In this document: one piece after another, positions 46,395-58,688 of the stretch | Numbering within the stretch: position 1 is the first letter of the stretch | Layout: each line of letters begins with the position of its first letter | Source of the DNA: Psococerastis gibbosa | Lineage: Eukaryota; Arthropoda; Insecta; Psocodea; Psocidae | DNA: 64,000 nt | Direction of reading: 5' to 3' | Assembly (NCBI GenBank): GCA_963971405.1 | Contig: OZ020484.1 | Span: forward strand, 42,740,770-42,804,769 | Program-made: the position numbers and the translations under genes | The notes under the pieces: generated by a model | Seen by the model: the letters and a program-made list of their open reading frames with translations, nothing else | What the model was told of the DNA's origin: nothing | Databases searched by the model: none

Positions 46395-46570
46395 TATGAT
46401 AAATAAATAAATAAATAAATAAATAAGGACTTTTTGTTGTTTCTATTACTAAGACAACCTAGTGGAGTTAGGGCTATAAAGCCCTATCTTACACTCAGCT
46501 AGGAAGGCCCAGGACCGCCTGCTTTACATGCCCTCCGAAGCATGGCCAGAAAATGTAGCCAGTGGGGGAC
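46395..46570 (-). repeat. Family J SINE, 3' two-thirds with (ATTT)n tail
   Basis: The plus-strand (AAAT)n run at 46400-46426 is the SINE tail. The body includes CTTACACTCAGCTAGGAAGG and GCCTGCTTTACATGCCCTCC. The tRNA head is absent. Positions 46575-47810 hold no supportable gene. Confidence 0.75.
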
Positions 46571-47814
46571 AGGTATTATATTTGTATTCAAAATACAATA
46601 TAATTAGCATAAAATTTAGGAAAATATTTCACAATATTGTGTAAACAATCGATGACCGAGATATTTCGTCTAGATTTATCTATTCCTTGTTCATCGTAGG
46701 CAATCATAAAAAAATAGAAGACTTAAGAAAGTAGATTTGTATCGTGGATTTATTTTTCAATTTACAGTGGAACATAAAATTAGTTCCTACAGTTAAACCA
46801 GAGGTTGGTCTGAATACATATTCATTGCTCATAAAGTGCATTTTAGATCAAAGAAACGACTTGATTTTTTTTAATGTTAAGTCTATAAGTTGCAGAAATA
46901 AAACCTTAGCCGTTCACCAATACTCCTATTCCATTACATTATCAACATATTATTTTTATAAGTTAATTTTAATTTCGTTAAAATGATTGGACCGTGTTAT
47001 GTTTACAACAGACCTGTTACGTAGTTTGTGACCTCTGCTTACCAGCTTAACAAAATTGATACCCCAATAAGCATGGAGGGTGAACCGTCATCGAAGCGTC
47101 CTCAATCCCTAGTTAGACTACATTATTTATCAAACTGAGAAAACCTTTTAGAGAAAAGTACGACAAAATAAAATGGACATATAAAATGCTCAGTTGTAAT
47201 CAGATTAGCCTATACAACATGGCTGAACGAAAAAATAATGGAAGTACAACCTTTCAGGCCAATTTTAAGGTTTCTTCATCACTCGAATCCGCTTCAACAA
47301 AAAGCTGGGTAGTAGCATTAGCAAATAACACAAAAAACTCAACCCAGTTTTTATACCCTTTTATTTCATTTTGAAGAAGACTAGTAGAAGAATCCATCTC
47401 CATTCGCGCGGTAATTTGCACTAACTCAAATATATGATGCAAAACTCTCCGGGAGAATCTATATATGTATATGTACCGGGAGGGTGAGCGGGACTCGCTA
47501 TCATTCCCCCTTTTGTCGTGATGAATAAAATTTATGGGGGAACAATCACCCCCTCCCCTCTAGTTCTCCTGTCACCACGTCCACCCCCCCCCTGTCCGAT
47601 TTTAGGTATTAACCCATTGTCAGTTTATGTTTGTTAAGACTGGACTTCTTCAGCCAAAGCCCGTCCTTGGCCATTTGACGCCGTGCCGCATAGTAGAGCT
47701 GAGCCCTTCCTTACTGTGACGTAGTTCAGTTTTCTACCCCTATACCACTGCAGCTGAATAGGTGATCGGAATTTCCTTCCCCTTGGAAGCAGAGGGGACA
47801 TTCGGATTGTCAGT

Positions 47815-48230
47815 TGTCCACCTGACGTCACTGGATGTGAGGTCAATTCTGAATAGGTCAGACCAACACATTACCACATAATGGCAGGGCACGCATTGCA
47901 TTTCGGTGAGAATTTTCTATCATTAAAAAAAATTTTTTTTTGCACAAAACCAAATAGTTTCTTGGGAAAGACACCTGTCCGGTTTCGATACTCAATTTAA
48001 CACCTAAAACATTCCTGAAGGTAGAAATCATCGTTAGAAAGGTTTTGCAGAAAAATTACTTTCTAGTAAATTTTCCTTAAAATTGTGTTAACATTAATAA
48101 CGACTACAATATATGTGAATTTAAAATAATTTGTTGGAGCTGTTTTTGAGAAATAATTTTTTTAGACGTTTTTTGGAGCTTTTTGAGAATAAACCCCCCC
48201 CCCCCCCCAATTGAGTTAGCTCCAAATAAA
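47815..48230 (+). repeat. Family A copy, both ends truncated
   Basis: It runs from GTCCACCTGACGTCACTGG to AATTGAGTTAGCTCCAAAT and abuts another family A copy at 48231 head-to-tail. A 16-base C run lies at 48194-48209. The (CAGA) 3' part is missing. Confidence 0.8.
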
Positions 48231-48709
48231 AAGAACCGGTTTACTCGAACATACTTTCCAATTTATCAAAATTAGTAGATAGAGAAAATGAGTAATTTCA
48301 TGGTAAATAATTTCCTATGGTTAAATTTCCGATATCTCGGGGAGGGGGGGTGTCCACCTGACTTCACTGGAGGTGAGGTAAATTCTAGATAGGTCAGACC
48401 AACACATTACCACACAGCAATACTGGCAGGGCACGCAATGCATTTGAGCGTGAGTTTTCTATCATTTTTCAAAAAAATTATTTTGTTGTTTTGTTGTACA
48501 AAATCAAATACTTTTCTGGGAAAGCAACCAGTCCGGTTTCGTTATTCAACAGACAGACAGACGGACAGACAGACAGACAGACAGAAATTTCGTAAAAACC
48601 ACTTTTTTGGTTCCTGGGACCTCAAAACGTGTAAATCCGTTGAAATCTCGGAAAATTTCGACCATCACAAAGCTTTCTTTATAGGTACTACGTATAAATT
48701 GGAAAGCAT
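48231..48709 (+). repeat. Family A copy with large internal deletion
   Basis: The start AAGAACCGGTTTACTCG and end ATAAATTGGAAAGCA are intact. It jumps from GGTTTCGTTATTCAA directly to the CAGA tract (48549-48584), losing about 370 bp. It is directly tandem to the preceding fragment. The stretch 48710-51930 has no supportable gene, apart from a polypyrimidine tract near 51225-51275 and a family J tail at 49535-49615. Confidence 0.85.
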
Positions 48710-51700
48710 AAAGGTAGTTATCACCATCGCTTCAAATGTATCCGTAAAGAGTAATGGATGGTTCCGCTATTTACCAATTCATGACGGTGCCGTGCAGTAT
48801 TCCTGAACGAGCTTTTTCTATGGATGATGGGAACCGCCCTAAGCTCAATGCAGTTGAAGAGCCTGCAGACGTGAACAAAAGTGAAGGGTGAAGTGACGTT
48901 AAAAAAATGAAGTTGTCAGAAGGGCTGTGAGAACGGTCATTCATTTAATAAAATGAGATTAAAAGAGCAGCAGCAGCGGGTGTATTAAAATTAATATTAC
49001 TTTTTGATATAAGCGCTGAGGCTATCTTCATTTAATAGAAAAAAAAAAACGGAAGTTAACGTAACGTCATTTTCAAGTTAAATGGGTCGTAAATTTAAGG
49101 GGGTTCGTTAAACGGTTATGAACTGCCTGAAGGGCGCACTCAAATGCATTACACGGTTCTCTTTAAAATTGGGTCTTTGTAACTTTGGTGTGGTATTGCA
49201 TCCACTTTACAATAAAGCATGCATGTATAATCAGGTTACAGATAATTGAACCTAAAATTGTATGTTGACAAATATAATTTTCCCCATAGCGCGATTGAAA
49301 AAGGATTGGCGGATGCCTAGGACGCAAGTAAGCTAGTATGCTCAAGTTATTAAATTATTGCTGACATTGCACTTATTTGATTTCAAACATAATTAATTAA
49401 TTATATTTGGTTGATATTATATTTCCTTCCATGTTTTTAATTTATTTTTAATTTTTAGTTTTATTATTATATTTTTTTGTATTTGTATATATACACACCC
49501 TTCTCTATGTTTTGGCTTTACCTTATTAATAAACAAATAAATATTGACTTTTTTTGTTGTATTACTAAGCCCACATAGTGGATTAATACCGTTGGGTAAG
49601 GCGTACTGGACAACGAGATTGCACAGCGACCGTCAAAAACAGTTTGCCTACTCACTTACTTACCTACCTACCTACCTACTTAATACCTACCTACTACTTT
49701 TGACCGATTTCATCCAGGAATCAGACCATCGATGTTAGAACATTCCCGCCCAGTTTCCCACCAGGGCAAAGAAATTCCACCCTGTCCCTGGCCTATATAT
49801 AAAATGTCTGACAATTTTGAAGAGGAAAAACAAGTGAAGGTCTTTTACAGTATCTTTGATTGAATTGTTATGTGAGTCTCTGTATGGTGTGCATCCCACC
49901 CTGGTAAGTTATTTTCCCACTAAGAAATTTATATAATATATAAGAAAAAAATCTCTTGTATATTGGATTACCGGAAAGCAATCAAAACAGTCCTGTAATA
50001 CCGTAGGTATAATAATAAAAAATCGGGTTATTTTTAACATTAACATATTGTAATGATCAATTTGTAAAGGTTAATTGCAATGGTGTAATACCATTTAAGA
50101 AAGGGTTCGTTGGACTAATGTCCATTAACACAACAGGCAATGTAAGTTCAACTAACCCTGTGTTAAATGTAATGATCAGTTTTATGGCTAGTTTTTTTTT
50201 ATAGATAGTGATGTTCTAAAAAGGCCATTCCATCAGCATTAGTGCGGAATAGATGAACAATACAGGCCATACAGCCAGCCCGTTACGGTAGTTAGCGGGA
50301 ATGCGATAGTAATCGGAAAATTGCATTGGAAGCAATGGGGCTTGCCCAATGTCGCGGAAAAATGCCTTCTGCCGGGTAACTGAACCGCTCTGGTGCCATT
50401 GGAATGTTTAATATTACGGACCTTCTTTGGAAACAAACGGCTAAATTCTCCCTTATTAACGATTTTCTTGGTTTCAGTTCAGATCCTAGCAGAGGCGGAT
50501 TCAAGATGGGAGAGGGGTTTTCTACTCTAAATTACTTTATATTAGGTCATTTTTAAGAATTAACGAACTTATAGGCATTAGAAAATATTTACAAGGAATC
50601 AAGTAAAATCTAGATGCACGTTTTCTCATAAGACTTTTTGCTTCTGGCCAAAGAACAGTTCAAAATACTGTTCTAATTATTATTATTATTTTTTTGCGAG
50701 GTGGATTCAAGGCTTCACTCTTAATCTTAGAGAGACCTTAACGTGGTGTAAAATTCCTGAAACCACCTATACGCGGAAGAGCGCAGATCCTCTGCTTTTG
50801 GAGGTTAATAAACAACTGAACCTGAAGACTATGTATTTATCCGTGTAACATAAACTTTCTTTCTAGAAATTCATCAGTTTAAATGCTTACAAAAATTACA
50901 TTTTAAACTCATATATTTCCAGCACCCCCAGGCAGCAAAATGTCGGTAGCCTCTAAACTCGATTATTCTCCTAACGTCTATAACGGTTTCCCTGCACATA
51001 AACTAACCGTATATTAATCACATAAAATTAAAATAACACACAAATTGAATTAACAGAAAAGGTGTCTACCCCCCTGGCCCCTATTACACACTCAAATATT
51101 GTTCCAGTGGCACTATTCGATCCAATAAATATGGGTCCAAGAAAAAATGGCAAGTGTAATACCTAAATTCAGACTCAAATCGTTACATCAACATAAGCAA
51201 TCCAATGGATGCCCCCCCCCCCCATCCTTTTTTCTTTCTTTTTTCTCTCTTCCTCTCTTGTTTCTTCTCTATTTAATTTTAAGCATCTTTCAATAATTAT
51301 AAAACAACATTTTTGTTTTGTATGGTTAGCATAAAAAGAAGACTTTATAGTCTTATTGTTCGCATTCTGTTTTTTTTTTTTTGCAATAAAGACGTTTTCA
51401 ATTCAATTCAAATATTTCTTCGATAGAAGAATAAATTTTCGAGGGTGTAATGAGGATCGATGACAGTTTCAATTTCAAAAATATTTATTAACCAATCATT
51501 TTGAAGGTAGAATGCATACGGAAATGAATAAAAATCGTAAGGTTTCAATCATCATCAATAGTTTCTTTGGAAAAAAGGAAAATTCTTTTTACAAATACCG
51601 TTCCGGGGGCACGGATGAGGTTCAGCGAAGTAGAATTGCCTCGCTCAGCCCTTTCTGACATGATGTTCACGTTAACCGCCAGTAATTAATGTCCTGTGGA

Positions 51701-51934
51701 AAAACCAACTTCTCTATAGAAAATTACCCTTTCTTTTTGCAACCCCCCCTTCCGAAATAAATGAGGGGTATTATTTGATTGCCACATTAGGAGTGCAGCT
51801 GAAATATTGGCCTGTTCGTAGAGTCGTCTTTGAGATTTCGATTGGGATTGGGTAATGCCGTAATGGGAGCAAATAATAGTTTTTTTTTTACTGGTTTGGA
51901 AGCAACATACCAGAAGTTTTCCATTACTTACGAC

Positions 51935-51995
51935 GTAAAAGCCAGCAGGCTCATATGGCTGGGTCATGTTGAGAGAATGGATGTAACTAGAGGGC
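51935..51995 (+). pseudogene. Short LINE RT C-terminal scrap
   Basis: ASRLIWLGHVERMD is the common [KR]LxWxGHVxRM block of LINE polyproteins. The frame ends shortly after (KC*). It is too short to classify. Nothing further is supportable to 53030. Confidence 0.45.
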
Positions 51996-53034
51996 CTATA
52001 AGGAAGTGTTAGAGAGTGATCGAACAGGCAGCAGAAGGTGACGTGTATGGATCACGTGATTGGATGACGATAGTGATGCCTTCAGGAGGCTTATACGTTC
52101 GTAACTGGTGAAGAAAGGTGGATGGTAAGTGTACTAGTGTACATGGATTTGCATGCTACCGTACTTTCTGTGCAATGGATAAAAAATGAAGCTTCTGTCA
52201 GAGACACGAAAACGTTAATCCCACTGGCCAGGTTAGGGCAGGTTTCAGTGAAGCCATACACTGGTTCACAAGATTGTTTAATTAATTAATTAAACCCGTT
52301 ATGTATTTATAGTTACTTTATAGTTCCAATTACGGTGAAATGCATAGTGCCCCATACAGGTATAACGGGTGTACCCAAGAAAGGGGGCAAAGTAATCGAA
52401 CCACTAAGTGGGAAGCTACTAAAAACGCATAGTTTGCCACTCAAAGCTAAAAAAAAAAACAATTACTATTGTCATAGTGGAGTGCATAAAAATATAAAAT
52501 GGCCTTCAACCATTTTAAACTACCAAATGTAATTTATTTGTTAGACAAGTCACCAGGTTTAAGGGGTGGCCAAAGTCGGTATGTAGGTGGTATCTTTTAG
52601 TAACTGATTTTTTTAGCATACGGCATTAGATGACAGGAGAACCATTATTTTGGCACACCTTGTACAGAGAAACCATAACTAATAACTCCTATTTGACCTT
52701 TAAAGGACTACCGGTCTGTCATTATCAGGCTAATATATGAACAATGCTTGGTGAGAGAGAGCTATAGCCCAGCCTATGTCATTAACAAGAAAACAATTCC
52801 TTAACAGTTATCATTAAAACGCATCCCAAGGGAGTTAACTTGTAAACGTCCGTCCCATTTTGTCCCAACCCGTATTTATTTTCAAACATTGTCCCGTTTC
52901 AACGTAGGAGGAAAAATTACCTGAACCATAATATGGGGACCTTTGCCTTGATGAGTAGGGGAAAAGGCAGCTGCCCGAAATGATACCGATCAAATCATCT
53001 CAAATCAGAATTTGAAAAGTGAATTTTTTATAAA

Positions 53035-53253
53035 ATAAAGATATAAATAAAGATTGACATTTTCTGTTCTGTTACTAAACCAACCTATAACCGGAGTTAT
53101 ACCGGTAGCTATAAAATCCTCTCTTACACTCAACTAGGAAGACCCGGGATCGCCTGCTTTACATACCCTCCAAAGCAGAAAATAAAACATGTGTGGGATT
53201 CGAATCAACAACCTTTTGTGTGAAAGTCGGAGCCTGTACCACTACACTACATT
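53035..53253 (-). mobile_element. Family J SINE with tRNA-Val(CAC)-like head
   Basis: On minus the head reads GTAGTGTAGTGGTACAGGC, then TTTCACACAAAAGG and TTGATTCGAATCCCACA. This parallels animal tRNA-Val(CAC), including the A box TAGTGTAGTGG (53249-53239), anticodon loop TTCACAC and B box GATTCGAATCC (53206-53196). The body continues TGGAGGGTATGTAAAGCAGG ... to an ATTT-rich tail. Fragments occur at 43.7, 46.4, 49.5 and 54.3 kb. Confidence 0.85.
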
Positions 53254-53353
53254 TCATGACATTTCATATTATACTGCTAAATGCGGGTCAATGATTCCAA
53301 TACCAAAGATTGATCTATAGGCAAGATGGAGTATTAAGTATAGTAATTGTTGT

Positions 53354-53546
53354 CAGGGACGGTTTCAGAAAACGTTTTCGGGGGGGGGGGGGGGGGGGTG
53401 GTGGTGGCCTGAAAAATATCGCGATTCTTTTACTTGAGTAATAATATTTTTTATTTTCCTTCAAAAGTCCATTCTATCTAGTATATGGCTATTACTCTTG
53501 GGGGGGGGGGGGGGACCAACCACCCCCCCCCAATGATCCGTCCCTG
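53354..53546. mobile_element. hAT-like MITE with G-homopolymers
   Basis: CAGGGACGG and CCGTCCCTG close the ends, and the flanking 8-mers ATTGTTGT and AATGTTTT agree at 6 of 8. It holds two G runs of about 13 and 18 bases and a C run, which could stall polymerases. Another unpaired hAT-like end (CAGAGGCGGCCTAG) with a G run lies at 53596. Confidence 0.65.
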
Positions 53547-54249
53547 AATGTTTTTGGTTTCTTCCGATTCGGGCTATAAAGTTATGTCGTACATTCAGAG
53601 GCGGCCTAGTGGGGGGGGGGGGGCGAAGAGGGCAATCGCAATCAATGTAGGCTACATTAATACATCATGGTATGCCTATTACGCTATAAAAATTATTACT
53701 ATTGGAATTATACTATACCGTGAACCGACACTACTGATGGAGTTGTTTCAACTTACCAAGCAAAACAATGGCGATATTGTAGTTCTGGCTCGGCAGCCCT
53801 GGAACAAAAAAAAAATATAAAAAATTAAAATAAGCCAAAAATTGGCTTGTACCCAGATTCAATTTTTTAATGCCCACATTTCTAATCTTTAGGTCCGTAC
53901 TATCATTCATGGTGTCTTCAGCTTACTACACCATTTATATGAAGGAAGCCGGTTCAGATAGAGTGAAATTTGGAAATTACATTAATTACGTTAAACGACT
54001 ATGTATTTACAATTAGTATTTTTAACTAAATCAAATTTCACAGGAAATATTGACCATAGAGCCATCAGTCCGGTCAAGCCACTTTGAAGAAATGTTGCTC
54101 TGCATTTTTATATACAGTGGCGATCACGGTCACGATCACGGTTTGGCTTCAGGACATGGTCATAACCACTACGACCTGAGAGTCCACTCAATTAACCTCA
54201 GTATTGCAGAAAAAGTGGCATATTGGTAACGACTGGGGGGGGGGGGATT

Positions 54250-54375
54250 GCCAGTTGGGCATATAAAGACGGCGGTCCCGGACCTTCCCAGTTGAGCGTA
54301 ATATAGCTTTGTAGCCCGAACTCCGCTATGTTCCTGCAGTACAGTTCCTGCTGACAAAACGGCATTTATTTCTTT
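54250..54375 (+). repeat. Family J SINE body fragment
   Basis: CCTTCCCAGTTGAGCGTAAT and CCCGAACTCCGCTATGTTCC match the body. The tail reads GGCATTTATTTC. A poly-G tract at 54236-54247 precedes it. Confidence 0.65.
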
Positions 54376-55127
54376 TAGCATAGGCTACCTATCTCTATAA
54401 GAATACAAAAGAAGAAAGTACGCACATAACCGATTAAGTAACATTTCACATGAGCCAGCGCAATTAAATTAAAAAAGAAACCATTGCAAATACCCTGCAA
54501 ATTCCAACAGGTGTACATCTCATCTGCCAGTTAGTAAATTTAAATCAAGAATGATACGGCAAAGATGTTTAATAATGCACAGGCAATTACAGCGGTATAG
54601 TAGAGTCAAATCACGCCCGTTTATTTTGGTATGCAGGTACCGGGTACCTGAGAACTTTTGGCTTTCTCCTTATACACAGACTTCGTTGGGGAAGTGCGAA
54701 TTCATCCTAAACGCATTGAATAACCGCCCGAAACTTTCATTTTAGCGGCATCACTGATCTGGATTAAAATGTGCACGAGAGTGGGCGCGTTATTTGGGGA
54801 TATTTAAAATTTGTTCTAGTCAGGGTCTAGTAATATATTTTCAAGGCGCAAGTGCAGGAAAAGTGTACTTATAGTGGTTCACGAGAATATCAAATTCATA
54901 TTTTATTCATAATGCAATTTTTCGTTGCGGCGTGCCAGGCTTGAAGGCTTGTTATGCGGTAGTTGTATTCGCATTATTTTGCAGCGTAATTTTATTAAAA
55001 AAGTTTGAGCAGCAAGGGTTATCAGACCGGATGGCCCCATTGCGGAATACTCAGTTTAATTTAGGATACATAGGCTTGGGACGGGCCCCACCATCGCTTG
55101 GAAACTATTGTTGGGGAGCACCGGACG

Positions 55128-55406
55128 GAAATTTTTGTTTCACTCTGTGCCATAGTTAAAATTGATCAATGATCATAGAGTAAAATCACAAACAAACAAA
55201 CTAAAATTAAAAAATGGCGTCATGGGACATGTCAAGTACAAAAATTTTAATAGATTTCTATGAAAAGAAAAATTCAAATTTCCGTCAATTTCATTTGCAT
55301 TCTGCAATGAGAGGTCGGTGGAAACCCCGCCTAAGTCTTGAATGTCTGCTACCACGTCAACGTATGTGGATTCTGCAATGAGAGGTCAGTGGAAACCCCG
55401 CCTTAT
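55128..55406. mobile_element. Family D element, left arm lost, right arm partly duplicated
   Basis: The core ATTGATCAATGATCATAGAG and the right arm (TGAGAGGTCGGTGGAAACCC) are present. Then GATTCTGCAATGAGAGGTC repeats once more. The left arm is reduced to GGACGGAAATTTTTG. Positions 54380-55125 and 55410-56030 hold no supportable gene. Confidence 0.75.
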
Positions 55407-56029
55407 GTAGATTATAATACAATAGAATCCATCCACAACTTTTCACCGTCAATGTACATAACCCCATTCTTTCAGAGGTGACAAATATTACTAACCAACC
55501 AAATAGAAGCTCTGGCCTAATAATTAGCTGCAATAATGGTATAGGTTCCCCTCGAATTGGAGTGGAGTAAATACAGGTACAGAAGATGGTTGATGGGATG
55601 TGTGAGGCAAGCACATCCATCCATCATTGGATGCTCATCAGCAAAGTAACTCCACCGCGGGGTCGGGGTCAGTGGTGCGTGTCTTCTGCTAACTGTTAAA
55701 CGTGACGCTTTTTGTTCCGATTAAATTATCGAGTTCGCGCCATTTAGTAAATGTATCGCCACATCATCGTTACGTTAACACCCGTTAACACCGTTTTTGG
55801 CGTATTTCCTCGAACTACTAATTTTCCAGGTCTGTTAGCTATTGCCAATCTGCTGTGTCGCAGGATTGGGGGTACAATATCAGAAGTCCTGATTCAATCA
55901 ACGAATACAATGTATTAAATGTAAAACAAGACACTCACCATAAAGAGACAGCCGGTGGTGCCCGACACTTTATAATTATATACAAATGAATACTAAATGT
56001 TACTTAAGTTAATACATTGTAGTATTATA

Positions 56030-56140
56030 TGGTATATATAACACTGACATTAAATTAACTTTGGTTGAAGAGGTAACCTCCTCGTTATAACGGAAATTAG
56101 CAAAAAACTGGGCTTGGGGAAAATGAACCTACACTTTAAC
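56030..56140 (-). repeat. Family C SINE, body only
   Basis: In reverse it carries the body seen after the tRNA-like core at 17.37 kb (AAGAGGTAACCTCCTCGTTA, GAAATTAG, AACTGGGCTTGGGG). The tRNA-like core is missing. Confidence 0.65.
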
Positions 56141-56214
56141 CCGGCTTGTACATTTCATTATGACGTCAGCAGAGCTACTCATGGGGACAACTTCGTTATT
56201 TCTAGCTTTCTAAG

Positions 56215-56345
56215 ATTAATTACATGCAATGCAAGCAATTTAATGAATGCATCCAAATAACCTCTTCAATCGCCTCACAAAATGTAGTAATTGTGTTGAG
56301 TTACGACACGTCTCCGATCGCATAGTTTGTAGAAACCGAAGCCGA
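56215..56345 (-). repeat. Family G dispersed repeat
   Basis: AATTTAATGAATGCATCC, ATAACCTCTTCAATCGCC and GACACGTCTCCGATCGCATA are in reverse consensus order. It begins about 75 bp after the family C fragment. Confidence 0.7.
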
Positions 56346-56781
56346 CTTACGAAAAAAAAAAAAAACAACAGCAAGCGCAAGTCAGTAACCAGATTTTGAT
56401 GTTGATATTGACAGTGGGGGTCCCGGGTTTTGTTGAGCAGAAATGGACAGAGGAAACCCAATGAAAGATAGCCTAATTGAGGAGGCTGTTTCCAAACATG
56501 GCCAACTCCAAGTTGTAGAATTTTTCAGGAGAGTGGATTTTCTGTTGAAAATTGCATTAAGTTTATAGCTAACCCTAGACTTCTCAGCGCTTCTGTGTGC
56601 AATCTGGCTGCTTTTGACACTTTATTTTACAACGTGCAGGTGGACATTAAAATTTTCTGCAAGGTCGCATCAAAACCCCATTTTGTAAAAAAATGGAGTT
56701 GGCCACGTTTGTAACCAAGCTCCTCAAATTCTTGTTTGACCGGAGCGGAGTAAATGACAAAAAAAATCAATACAAAATGAC

Positions 56782-57100
56782 AATAAAGCGTCAACGGTCA
56801 TACCAAGTTGAATCCACCAGCCTTGGCATAGGAACATTGTGGGACCTAATAACGAGCAGAGACTATACCAGTCAGTCAAAATGTGTGTTGAGTTGTATCG
56901 TATCGTATGATTTTACAATGTTCCCCGAGTGGTTCAGAATCCACTATAATCAGGAGGCCCACCCTGTCAGTCAACTCCCCTTCTTCCTGAGTTGAAGAAG
57001 TCTGCCCTCAAGTTTATAAACGGACTCACTCCCCCCGCCAGACTGACTGAGTTGCTTAAAGCAGATATGCTGTAAGCAGGAAAAGCAAACAAAACAAACG
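56782..57100 (+). mobile_element. SINE with 5S-rRNA-like head, 11-bp near-perfect target duplication
   Basis: TACAAAATGAC (56771-56781) and TATAAAATGAC (57101-57111) flank it. The head GTCAACGGTCATACCAAGTT with TTGAATCCACCAG is the closest of all copies to the 5S rRNA start (CAACG..CATACCA.GTTGAAT.CA). The part after the head is deleted by about 50 bp. The tail is AACAAAACAAACG. Positions 57120-58000 hold no supportable gene. Confidence 0.88.
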
Positions 57101-58310
57101 TATAAAATGACTAGCAACATAAACGACATGTGTAACAAGAATATTTATTGCACATCAAGAAACTTATTTGTGAAGAAGTACAGCCTGAATCATGAGCTTC
57201 TGTCTTTGAAGAAGGTGTTCAAACAAAAAAGAAAAGTTAAAGTTATAGTTGCAGATAACAATTGAACATCTGGTTGGCCTATATGGTCCTAAAGGAGATC
57301 CTGTCTTCTTTTTTCGAAAACAGACGAAAGTGAATAACCCCAAAAACCATGAGTGCTATCAAAACGCATTATCTCAAGCGTTACAACATTTTTCATTATT
57401 AATACAGTCATTGGGACGCGGGGATGACGCAGCGGTACCCAAATAACTTGGCTCCACTTCACTCTCACTTATTGATTAGACCGTCTAATGAAAGCTGATA
57501 GTCATCACCACATGGATTATATCTCAATGTACGCTCGGAAACTCTGGGAATTCTTCGTTGGACATTATTACAACCATGAAAAAGTTATTAAGACACGCCA
57601 GTCCAGTCTGGAGATAGTTCCACTCTTTGGGAGTATGTCCTTTCCTTTCATTGATTGGGAAACAACTGGGTTTGATAGCGCATAATGAGTTACTCAGCTG
57701 AATTCATAAAAAGAAGTAAAGGGTAGATATAACAGGTATATAGGTAAGAGCTCTTTTTCATATTGATAAACAATTACTTTTACTAATGGCGTTTGCTTCC
57801 GGACAATCTCGAGAAACGTAGGTCACACTCGTGGCAGAAGGAAATGCTTGAAATTTTGAATACAGCCCGACCGGCTACTAACGAACTAAAGCTGTTTTCT
57901 CCTGAAGCAAAATGCTCTTACTAAAAACTTTTATGAGCACAAGGGTATGCTCCAATAGGCTATTTGCCGGTTGTAACAATAAAATATGCTAAGATATGCT
58001 AGATAAGGTTGTGACGGTTTTTTTTTCCGTCACAATGGGCTAGAATATCTGAGGAGCTCCGAATTCTAGTTTGGTGTCAGGAATCGTGGTCAGGTATCGT
58101 ACAATAGTCAGGGTTAAGAGAAGAGAGAGTTTTGATCCAGCGAGGCGTTCAGTCCGGACATTAAAATGAAAAATTTAGAGAAGTACTTAAGTATTTGAAG
58201 TTTTAAACTTGTGAATTGCGCGCGCAAGTCGCTTATTGGCTAGTATTGATATTGCGCAGTAGACCTATTGGGGTTAGAAGGTCCGATAAGAGTTGATGAC
58301 TTAGATAGGC

Positions 58311-58688
58311 GCCCATTCCATTGACCGGCTAGGGCTATTTCCAACAACGGAGACGTGGTAGCAGACATTCAAGACTTAGGTGGCGTTTCCACTGATCTCG
58401 CGTTGCAGAATGCAAATGACATTGACGGAAATTAGAATTTTTCTTTTTATAGAAATCTATTAAAATGTTTGTACTTAACATATCCCATGACGCCATTTTT
58501 TAATTTTAGTTTTTTTGTTTGTGATTTTACTGTATGATCATTGATCAATTTTAACTATTGCATAGAGGAAAATAAACATTTCCGTCAATTCTGCAATGCG
58601 AGGTCGGTGGAAACGCCACCTAAGTCTTGAATATCTGCTACCACGTCACCGTTGTTGGAAATAGCCCTAGCCGGTCAATGGAATGGGC
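58311..58688. mobile_element. Family D foldback MITE, near-identical to 13.3 kb copy
   Basis: The same GCCCATTCCAT ... ATGGAATGGGC ends, 378 bp, with arms of 110-120 bp and only scattered differences from 13276-13653. This suggests recent mobility. It sits inside the tract that begins with the hairpin at 58009. Confidence 0.88.
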
